Origin: an uncultured Pseudomonadota bacterium
GTDB taxonomy: Bacteria > Pseudomonadota > Gammaproteobacteria > Burkholderiales > SG8-39
Assembly (NCBI GenBank): GCA_903909415.1
Contig: CAIVVS010000012.1
Coordinates: 1-10,608, forward strand
DNA length: 10,608 bases
Direction of reading: 5' to 3'
Of this stretch, positions 1 to 7,100 are shown piece after piece. The position numbers were made by a program, and so were the translations under genes. The notes under the pieces are model-generated. The model did no database searches. It worked only from the letters and a program-made list of their open reading frames with translations, and was not told where the DNA came from. Positions within the stretch are counted from its first letter, which is position 1, and the number at the start of each line of letters is the position of its first letter.

Positions 1-1302
1 CAGCACGCCCGCGGGCAGGGCTGCCCGTCCGGCGTAACGCGCCGAGGGGCCGAGTGCGGCCTCGATGCGCAGCATTTCATTCCACTTGGCCATGCGCTCG
101 GAACGCGCGAAGGACCCCACCTTGAACTGCCCGGCGTCCCAGCCGACCGCGAGGTGGGCGATGGTGACGTCCTCGGTCTCGCCCGAGCGTGCCGAGACGA
201 TGCAGCCGAAGCCCGCCGCGCGACCCGCATCCAGTGCGGCGCGCGTCTCGGTGAGCGTGCCGGCCTGGTTGGGCTTGATGAGCACGGCGTTGCAGGCGCC
301 CGACGCCGCCGCCTCGCGCACCCGCTGCGCGCTGGTGACCAGGTAGTCGTCGCCTATCACCTGCACCCGCGCCCCGGCCAGCGCGGTGAAGGCCGCCATG
401 CCGGCATCGTCATGTTCGGAGAGCGGATCCTCGATGGACAGGATGGGATAGCGGTCCAGCCAGCCGACCAGTTCGTCCATCCATTCACCGGCATCCAGCT
501 CGCGGCCTTCCAGCCCGAGCTTGTAGCGCACGCTGCCGTCGGGCTGGCGGGCGCCGAACTCGGAGGCGGCAATGTCCAGCGAAATCGCCACCTGCTCGCC
601 CGGCCGGTAGCCGGCGCGCTCGATGGCCCGCACCAGCACGCCCAGCGCCTCCTCGTTGGAGGCGAAGTCCGGCCACCAGCCGCCCTCGTCCGCCACGCCG
701 CCGGACTTGCCCGCCGCCTGCATCAGTTCGCCCGCGGCGCGGTAGACCTCGGCGGTCATCGCCATCGCTTCGTCGAACGAATGCGCGCCGGTCGGCATCA
801 CCATGAAGTCCTGCACGTCCACGCGGCGCCCGGCATGCGCGCCGCCGCCGAAGACCTGGATCTCGGGCAGCGGCATGCGCACCGGCGCACCTTGCGAGAG
901 GTGGCGCCACAGCGGCAGCTCGCAGGCATCCGCCGCTGCATGCGCCGCAGCCATGGACACCGCGATCAGCGCATTGCCGCCCAAGCGCGCCTTGGTGGCC
1001 GTGCCGTCCAGCTCGACCAAGCAGGCGTCCAGCGCCGCCTGGTCCATCACGTCCCTGCCCGCCAGCGCCGCCGCGATCTCGCCGCCCACCGAATCCACCG
1101 CGCGCTGCACGCCATGGCCGCCGAAGGCCTTGCCGCCGTCGCGCAGGTCCACCGCCTCCCGCGTGCCGCGCGAGGCGCCGGCCGGTGCGATCGCCCTGCC
1201 TCGCGCGCCCCCTTCCAGCAGCACCTCGGCCTCCACCGTGGGACGGCCGCGCGAATCCCACACGCGGCGGCCGATGACCGAGGCAATGCGTGTCGCCGTC
1301 AT
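1..1302 (-). CDS. eno: Enolase-family protein (phosphopyruvate hydratase-like), 3' end cut by window edge
   Basis: The frame encodes at least 434 residues without reaching a stop, and enolases are about 430 long, so only the last few residues are missing. The fold is clear throughout: an N-terminal SRGRPTVEAEV block, then the barrel. Metal ligands are at D243 (SLDIAASEFG), E291 (SIEDPLSE) and D318 (IGDDYLVTS). Catalytic-site residues include E206 (VADEGGWWPDF), K343 (LIKPNQAGTLTET), R372 and K394. H156 lies in the GGGAHAG loop. Known enolases interconvert 2-phosphoglycerate and phosphoenolpyruvate in the cytoplasm. Two positions are odd: the usual SHRSGETED motif reads SARSGETED (A371, codon at 190-192), losing an active-site histidine, and the usual QEFM reads QDFM (D165). 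The ATG at 1302 overlaps the TGA of the upstream kinase, which fixes the start and points to translational coupling. Family membership is secure. The normal glycolytic reaction is doubtful, and a specialised paralog is my inference. Confidence 0.9.
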   Translation of the reverse strand, partial: MTATRIASVIGRRVWDSRGRPTVEAEVLLEGGARGRAIAPAGASRGTREAVDLRDGGKAFGGHGVQRAVDSVGGEIAAALAGRDVMDQAALDACLVELDGTATKARLGGNALIAVSMAAAHAAADACELPLWRHLSQGAPVRMPLPEIQVFGGGAHAGRRVDVQDFMVMPTGAHSFDEAMAMTAEVYRAAGELMQAAGKSGGVADEGGWWPDFASNEEALGVLVRAIERAGYRPGEQVAISLDIAASEFGARQPDGSVRYKLGLEGRELDAGEWMDELVGWLDRYPILSIEDPLSEHDDAGMAAFTALAGARVQVIGDDYLVTSAQRVREAAASGACNAVLIKPNQAGTLTETRAALDAGRAAGFGCIVSARSGETEDVTIAHLAVGWDAGQFKVGSFARSERMAKWNEMLRIEAALGPSARYAGRAALPAGVL

Positions 1303-2342
1303 GCGGGTATCTCCAGTTCATCGCGCCAGGCACGCGCCACGTCTTCCAGGCGGGCAACCGGGCTCGCCAGCAGCGCGCGTGCCACGCGGCGCACGCGTCC
1401 GCGCCAGGCTTCGTCGGTCAGGTACTCGACGGGCGACTTGCCGTCCACCCGCGCGAGGAACAGCGCGGGCAGCAGCGCGGCGGCGCGCGCCTCGATGCGC
1501 TCGCGCGGCTCCCAATCGACACCGGCGAGGTAGGACGCCACGCAGGCCGCGTAGCTCGCCAGGTAGCGGGCCCGCCACTGGGGACGCCACGCGCATTTGA
1601 GCAGCAGGTGGTTGCACAGGAACGCGATGTCGAAGGCCGGGTCGCCGTACCAGGCGCATTCCGCATCCAGCAGCACCGGCCCGTCCGGGCCGGCGAGGAT
1701 GTTCTTGGGGCTGACATCCCCGTGCACCAGGGCGAGACGGGTGGCGGCGGTCGTCGCCGCCAGGGCCCCGAGCACCGGCGCCACATCGGGATGCGCCCTC
1801 GCCGCCGTGAGCAGGTAGGGCTCCAGGCGCAGCGCATGGAAGCTCGCGTCGTGGGCGAAACCGCGCGCCAGGTCCTCGCGGCCCGCGGTGGCCGCATGCA
1901 CCTTCACCAGGTTCGCGGCCACGGCCGCGGCGAATGCGGCATCGATCCTGCCGTCACGCAGCTGCGCCTTCCACACCGGGTGCGCGGCGGGGTCCAGCCA
2001 GGGCATGGCAAAGCTGCGCGATTCGCTGTCTTCACCCAGCACCGCCGGCACGGCGCCGGGGATCACGCGCGCGGCCTCGCGCAGCCAGCCGGCCTCGGCG
2101 GTGTTGCGCTCCACCGGGGCCTCCCACAGCGCCGCGACGCGCAGCCGCGCCAGCGCCTGCTTGACGCAGACCGGCCCCGCGCGCGTGTCGGCGCGCACGA
2201 TCAGCGAGGACACGCCGCCGGACAAGGGCTCGAACTGCGCCGACTCGCCCTGCGCCAGCAGCCCCATCCGCACGAGCGACGCATTCAGCGAACCGGCCTG
2301 GTCGGGCGTGATCGTCGGTGCGTCCGTGGCGTGCGCGGTCAT
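1299..2342 (-). CDS. APH-superfamily small-molecule kinase, 5-methylthioribose kinase-like
   Basis: This is a cytoplasmic-type ATP-dependent phosphotransferase of about 347 residues. A glycine-rich loop (PLSGGVSSLIV, about residues 40-50) is followed by the ATP-binding lysine in CVKQALARLRV (K61). The Brenner motif is HGDVSPKN (catalytic D209, N214), and the metal aspartate is in LLDAE (D226). The VKQALxxLRV segment and the later WYGDPAFDIAFL segment look more like 5-methylthioribose kinases (MtnK) than aminoglycoside phosphotransferases. No other methionine-salvage gene is visible, so the substrate is unknown. The stop overlaps the enolase ATG by four bases. The start is uncertain. The frame stays open to a TTG at 2423, with ATGs at 2405, 2372, 2360, 2345 and 2342. 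I chose 2342 because the upstream residues are hydrophobic, alanine-rich and unlike a kinase, but no start has a convincing ribosome site. The gene diverges from the Bug gene at 2509. Confidence 0.85.
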   Translation of the reverse strand: MTAHATDAPTITPDQAGSLNASLVRMGLLAQGESAQFEPLSGGVSSLIVRADTRAGPVCVKQALARLRVAALWEAPVERNTAEAGWLREAARVIPGAVPAVLGEDSESRSFAMPWLDPAAHPVWKAQLRDGRIDAAFAAAVAANLVKVHAATAGREDLARGFAHDASFHALRLEPYLLTAARAHPDVAPVLGALAATTAATRLALVHGDVSPKNILAGPDGPVLLDAECAWYGDPAFDIAFLCNHLLLKCAWRPQWRARYLASYAACVASYLAGVDWEPRERIEARAAALLPALFLARVDGKSPVEYLTDEAWRGRVRRVARALLASPVARLEDVARAWRDELEIPA

Positions 2343-2493
2343 CATGGGCGCCGCGAGCATAGCGCCTGCCATGGCCGCCCACAATGCGCGCGGCGCGGCG
2401 GGCATCGCAGTGCACGCGCGCAACCCGGCGGCGCACTTGCTCCGCGCTGCGACATGCCGGGCCGTCGTGGTGGATTAGGATCGGTGCTTGCAC

Positions 2494-2500
2494 AAGGAGG
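2494..2500 (+). promoter_or_regulatory. Strong Shine-Dalgarno site of the first Bug gene
   Basis: AAGGAGG lies 8 bases before the ATG at 2509. It settles the start against an in-frame TTG at 2488, which would place this site inside the coding region. Confidence 0.85.
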
Positions 2501-2508
2501 AGCCCGCC

Positions 2509-3483
2509 ATGCATTCCCGAACCCGCATTCCCGTGAAGGCCGCCGTTGCCGCGCTGCTGCTGGCGATGGGCGCCGGCGCCCAGGCGCAAACCTGGCCCAG
2601 CAAGCCGATCCGCGTCGTGGTGCCGGCGGTGGCCGGCAGCGCGGTGGACACCGGCATGCGCCGGGTCGCGCCCAAGCTGGCCGATGCGCTCGGCCAGCCG
2701 GTGGTGATCGAGAACCGCCCCGGCGGCAACAGCGCCATCGGCGCGCGCGACGTCGCGCGCTCACCGGCCGACGGCCATACCCTGCTGCACGCCAACATCA
2801 ACAACGCCTTCAACGACCTGCTCAGCCCCGATCCCTGCTGCCGCCTGAACCAGGAACTGGTCGCGGTGACGCGCATCTTCTCCTCGCCCATGGTGTTCGT
2901 GGTGAACCCCTCGGTCGCGGCCACGTCGCTGCGCGAGTACCTGGAGCTGGCCAAGGGCAAGCCCAACGGCGTCACCTATGCCTCGGGCGGCACCGGCAGC
3001 CTGACCCAGCTGGTGGGCGAGACGGTGAAGGCCACCGGCGGCGTGAGCCTGTCGGAGGTGCCCTACAAGTCGATCGGCGCGGAAGTGCCGGACCTGCTGG
3101 CCGGCCACGTCATGACCGGCTTCCTCGCGCCCTCGGCCGTCGTGCAGCACGTGCGCGCCGGCCGGCTGCGCGCGCTGGCCGTGGCGGACCGCCAGCGCCT
3201 CACCATGCTGCCGGACGTGCCGACCATGGCCGAGGCCGGCATGCCGGTGGAAGCCACCGGCTGGAACGGCCTGTACGCGCCGGCCGGCACGCCGGAACCG
3301 GTGCTGCGCCGGCTGCAGCAGGAAGTGGCGCGCGCCATGACCGCGCAGGACATCCGCAACGACGCGGTGACCAACGGCTGGGTGCTGGGCGGCGAATCAC
3401 CCGAGGTGTTCACCGCCTACGTGCGCGCCGAACTCGCCAAGTGGGGCAAGGTGATACGCGACGCGAACATCAAGCTGCAGTAA
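2509..3483 (+). CDS. Bug/TctC-family periplasmic solute-binding protein 1
   Basis: The product is a 324-residue tripartite tricarboxylate transporter substrate-binding receptor. Such proteins capture carboxylates or related small solutes in the periplasm. A Sec signal peptide (basic start, AAVAALLLAMGAGAQA core) is probably cut after A26, before QTWPSKPIRVVVP. Family landmarks are QPVVIENRPGGNSAIG, SPADGHTLL, YASGGTGSLTQLVGE, VPYKS, GRLRALAV, LPDVPTMAEAG and the end-domain GLYAPAGTPEPVLRRL. Two ligand-region features are unusual. The common PPGG-type loop reads AVAGSAVD (D47 kept). The FDPxxDF segment is replaced by SPDPCCRLNQEL, with adjacent cysteines C110 and C111. No TctA or TctB permease lies in the window, so it is an orphan receptor, as is usual for the expanded Bug family of Burkholderiales. 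It diverges from the kinase-enolase pair and may supply that pathway's substrate or sense it. The ligand cannot be told from sequence alone. Confidence 0.93.
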   Translation: MHSRTRIPVKAAVAALLLAMGAGAQAQTWPSKPIRVVVPAVAGSAVDTGMRRVAPKLADALGQPVVIENRPGGNSAIGARDVARSPADGHTLLHANINNAFNDLLSPDPCCRLNQELVAVTRIFSSPMVFVVNPSVAATSLREYLELAKGKPNGVTYASGGTGSLTQLVGETVKATGGVSLSEVPYKSIGAEVPDLLAGHVMTGFLAPSAVVQHVRAGRLRALAVADRQRLTMLPDVPTMAEAGMPVEATGWNGLYAPAGTPEPVLRRLQQEVARAMTAQDIRNDAVTNGWVLGGESPEVFTAYVRAELAKWGKVIRDANIKLQ

Positions 3484-3498
3484 GTCGGGACGAACCGG

Positions 3499-3521
3499 GG
3501 GGCCGGCATCGCACCGGCCCC
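3499..3521. terminator. GC-rich hairpin between convergent Bug 1 and cupin genes
   Basis: A perfect 8-base inverted repeat (GGGGCCGG at 3499-3506, CCGGCCCC at 3514-3521) has a 7-base loop. It starts 15 bases after the Bug stop and lies before the convergent cupin stop at 3538. Only two T residues follow on the plus strand, so it is not a textbook intrinsic terminator. The position fits a bidirectional transcript end. Confidence 0.45.
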
Positions 3522-3537
3522 TTCCGGGCGGGCGCCC

Positions 3538-4020
3538 TCAGCCCACCGCCTCCAGCACCTTGCCACCGGCCTCGGCCGGATGGGCGTGCACCAGCACCAC
3601 CGCGATGAAGCAGGACTCGGTGCCCGTGTTCACCCAGTTGTGGATGGTGCCGCGCTGGACCATCACGTCGCCCTGCTTGATGTGCACCACCACGCCGTCG
3701 TCCAGCTCCATGTCGATCTCGCCGGCCATCACCACCAGGTAGTCCACCGAGTCGGTGCGGTGCATGCGGCGCTGCACGCCGGGCTTGAACTCGATCACGC
3801 GGAACACGGTGCCGCCGGGCAGCATGGTGAACACGCCGGGGCGCTTGCCCGCGTCCTCGTCCAGGGAATTGTTCGCCGGGCTGGTCTCGGTGGTCCAGAC
3901 GTTGCACGACAATGCGCCCGGACGGCCCTCGCGGACGTGGGTGGCGATCTCGTCGATCTGGACGATGGCCTTGCCGTTGGCATCGTGGCCGGTGATGACC
4001 CTGCGCAGGTTCAGCGCCAT
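3538..4020 (-). CDS. Small single-domain cupin protein
   Basis: A 160-residue protein with one beta-barrel cupin domain at roughly residues 65-145. Visible blocks are GGTVFRVIEFKPG, then MHRTDSVDYLVVMAGEIDMELDDG (cupin motif 1, with H87, D93 and E101) and QGDVMVQRGTIHNWVNTG (motif 2, with H127). This resembles a common proteobacterial and fungal group of stand-alone cupins (MHRTxxxDYxVVxxGEI ... GDVxVQRGTxHxW), with no firmly known reaction as far as I know. The classic HxH pair of motif 1 is reduced to a single histidine, so metal binding is not assured. The ATG at 4020 is supported by AAGGAG six bases upstream. It is divergent from the indolepyruvate oxidoreductase gene and convergent with Bug 1. 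A dioxygenase, isomerase or binding role is possible, but none is demonstrated. Confidence 0.85.
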   Translation of the reverse strand: MALNLRRVITGHDANGKAIVQIDEIATHVREGRPGALSCNVWTTETSPANNSLDEDAGKRPGVFTMLPGGTVFRVIEFKPGVQRRMHRTDSVDYLVVMAGEIDMELDDGVVVHIKQGDVMVQRGTIHNWVNTGTESCFIAVVLVHAHPAEAGGKVLEAVG

Positions 4021-4026
4021 GCATTG

Positions 4027-4032
4027 CTCCTT
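4027..4032 (-). promoter_or_regulatory. Shine-Dalgarno site of the cupin gene
   Basis: AAGGAG (minus strand) lies six bases before the ATG at 4020 and supports that start. Confidence 0.75.
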
Positions 4033-4050
4033 GGGGATGGTTGCTGCGGG

Positions 4051-4080
4051 TTGGACTTGGCTTGGAGCGCGCAGTATAGG
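4051..4080 (+). promoter_or_regulatory. Candidate sigma-70-like promoter of the oxidoreductase-S4 operon
   Basis: TTGGAC (4051-4056) and TATAGG (4075-4080) are 18 bases apart in the 143-base gap between the divergent cupin and oxidoreductase genes. The same AT-rich spot reads TATACT on the minus strand (4078-4073), so it could also serve as a -10 box for the cupin. I see no good -35 box for that direction. This is based on consensus matching only. Confidence 0.4.
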
Positions 4081-4163
4081 AGCCCCGGGCAGTAACGCGC
4101 AGGGGGTGCCGGGTGCGCCGAAGGTACAATCACGGCCAGCTTCCCAGCAAGGCAGGCACGCGC

Positions 4164-7100
4164 ATGAAACCTGACGACGTCTCGCTCGAGGACAAGTACA
4201 CGCTCGCCTCCGGGCGCGTCTACCTCACGGGCACCCAGGCCCTGGTGCGCCTGCCGTTGGTGCAGCGCCAGCGCGACGTCGCCGCCGGCCTGAACACCGG
4301 GACCTACATCTCCGGCTACCGCGGATCCCCGCTGGGCGGCTACGACCAGGCGCTGGCGCGCGCGCGCAAGCACCTGGACGCGCACCACGTGCGCTTCCAG
4401 CCCGGCGTCAACGAGGACCTGGCCGCGACCGCGGTCTGGGGCACGCAGCAGCTCGCGCTGGGCCCCGGCTCGAACTACGACGGCGTGGTCGGCATCTGGT
4501 ATGGCAAGGGGCCGGGCGTGGACCGCTGCGGCGACGTGTTCCGCCACGCCAACGCGGCCGGCACCGCGCCGCACGGCGGCGTGCTCTGCCTGGCCGGCGA
4601 CGACCATGGTGCGAAGTCATCCACCCAGGCGGCGCAGTCGGACTACATCTTCATGGCGGTGGGCATCCCGGTGCTCGCACCCTGCTCGGTGCAGGAAATC
4701 CTCGACATGGGGCTGCACGGCATCGCGATGAGCCGGCATGCGGGCTGCTGGGTCGCGCTCAAGTGCGTGACCGACATCGTCGAAGGCGCGGCCTCGGTCA
4801 GCGTGGACCCGCAGCGCGTGATCTCGCACCTGCCGCAGGACGTCCCGCTGCCCGAAGGCGGGCTGGCGATACGCTGGCCGGAATACAACACCTTCCTCGA
4901 CCAGGAACAGCGCGCCTTCGAGCGCAAGCTGTTCGCGGCACAGGCCTACGCGCGCGCCAACGGCATCGACCAGGCGGTCTGGCCCGCGCCCGGCGCACGG
5001 CTCGGCATCGTCGCCACCGGCAAGGGCTACAACGATGCCCGCCAGGCGCTGGACGAGCTGGGCATCACCGAGCGGGAAGCCGGGCAGCTGGGCCTGCGCC
5101 TGTACAAGGTCGGCATGCCCTGGCCGCTGGAGCCGACCGGCATCGCCGACTTCGCCGCCGGGCTGGACGAGATCCTCGTGATCGAGGAAAAGCGCCAGCT
5201 GGTCGAGTACCAGCTCAAGGAACAGCTCTACCACCTGCCCGACGGCCGGCGCCCGCGCGTGACCGGCAAGTTCAGCGGCAACGGCGAATGGCAGGTGCCG
5301 CAGGGCGAGCGCCTGCTGCCTTCCACCGGCGAGCTGAACCCCGGCCAGGTCGCGCGGGTGATCGCGCGCCGCCTGCTTGCGCTGCCGTCCTTGTCGCCCG
5401 AGGGCCGCGCGCGCATCGAGTCCGCGCTCGCCTGGCTGGCGGCCAAGGACGCGGCGATGAAGGCGCCCGGCGCCATCGTGCCGATCGGCCGCGTGCCCTA
5501 CTTCTGCTCGGGCTGCCCGCACAACACCTCCACCCATGTGCCCGAGGGCAGCCGCGCGCTGGCCGGCATCGGTTGCCACTACATGGTGCAGTGGATGCCC
5601 GACCGGCGCACCGCCACCTTCAGCCACATGGGCGGCGAGGGCGCGGCCTGGTGCGGGCAGTTCCCGTTCACCAGCGAGAAGCACGTGTTCGCCAACCTCG
5701 GCGACGGCACCTACTTCCACTCCGGCCTGCTGGCGATACGCGCCGCGGTCGCCGCAAAAGCGCCGATCACCTACAAGCTGCTGTTCAATGACGCGGTCGC
5801 GATGACCGGCGGCCAGCACCACGACGGCCCGCTGGACCCGGCGATGATCACGCGCCAGGTCGCGGCCGAGGGCGTGACCAGGATCGTCGTGGTCACCGAC
5901 GAGCCGGAAAAGTACAAGGCCGTCGAGGGCCTGGCTCCCGGCACCACGGTGCACCACCGCGACGAACTGGACGCGGTGCAGCGCTCGCTGCGCGACTGGT
6001 CCGAGGCCGGGGGCACGGTGTCGCTGCTGGTCTACGACCAGACCTGCGCGGCGGAGAAGCGCCGCCGCCGCAAGCGCGGCACCTTCCCCGACCCGGCCAG
6101 GCGCGCGGTGATCAACGAGGCGGTGTGCGAGGGCTGCGGCGACTGCGGCGAGGCCTCCAACTGCGTGTCGGTGGAACCGCTGGAAACCGAGTTCGGGCGC
6201 AAGCGCACCATCAACCAGTCCTCGTGCAACAAGGACTTTTCCTGCGTCAACGGGTTCTGCCCCAGCTTCGTCACCGTCGAGGGCGGCCAGCTGCGGCGCG
6301 GCGCGGCGGTGGGGCGCAAGGCGGAGGTCCCCGAGTTGCCCGAACCGGCCCTGCCTTCGGCGGCGGCGCCCTACGGCGTGCTGGTCACCGGCATAGGCGG
6401 CACCGGCGTGGTCACCATCGGCCAGATCCTGGGCATGGCCTCGCACCTGGAAGGCAAGGGCGTGACCGTGCTGGACATGACCGGCCTGGCGCAGAAGAAC
6501 GGCGCGGTGATCTCCTTCGTGCGCATCGCGGACCAGCCGTCGCAACTGCACGCGCCACGCATCGCCAGCGGCGGCGCGCACGCGGTGATCGGCTGCGACC
6601 TGGTGGTCAGCGCCGGCGCCGAGGCGCTGGGCAAGATGCGCGAGGGCCTGACCCGGGCGGCCATCAACAGCGCGCGCGTGCCCACCGCCGACTTCACCCA
6701 CAAGCCGGACTGGACCTTCCCCGAGGACAGGCTGCACGCCGCGCTGGCGCGCGCCACCGGCCCGGAGGGCACCAGTTTCATCGATGCGACCCGCATCGCC
6801 ACGGCGCTGATGGGCAACGCGATCGCGGCCAACATGTTCCTGCTCGGCTACGCCTGGCAGAAGGGCCTGCTGCCGCTGACCGTGCAGGCGATACTTCGCG
6901 CCATCGAGCTGAACGAGGTCTCGGTCGATTCGAACAAGGCCGCCTTCGCCTGGGGCCGCTATGCGGCGCACGACCTGGCCGCGGTGGAGAAGCTCGTTGC
7001 CCCGGAAGCGGGCGCCAAGGCGCGCGGGCAGCATTCGGCCACGCTGCAGCAGCTGGTGGACAAGCGCGTCGCCCTGCTCACCGCCTACCAGGACGCCGCC

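Noticed and set aside
154..1533. Plus-strand open frame opposite the enolase
   Set aside because: It is a shadow of the enolase frame, which has all metal ligands and barrel motifs. The product has no domain.
2453..2481. Possible promoter for Bug 1 (TAGGAT as a -10 box)
   Set aside because: There is no acceptable -35 box at the right distance, so it is not strong enough to annotate.
1290..3608. Plus-strand open frame of 772 codons across the kinase and Bug 1
   Set aside because: It is antisense to the kinase and out of frame with Bug 1, both with clear family motifs. Its product is Arg/Gly-rich with no motif.
1299..4020. Methionine salvage operon (MTR kinase, 'enolase', cupin dioxygenase)
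   Set aside because: The gene types are suggestive, but the salvage 'enolase' is RuBisCO-like or a HAD enolase-phosphatase, not a true enolase. The cupin lacks acireductone dioxygenase motifs, and no MTR-1-phosphate isomerase or dehydratase is seen.
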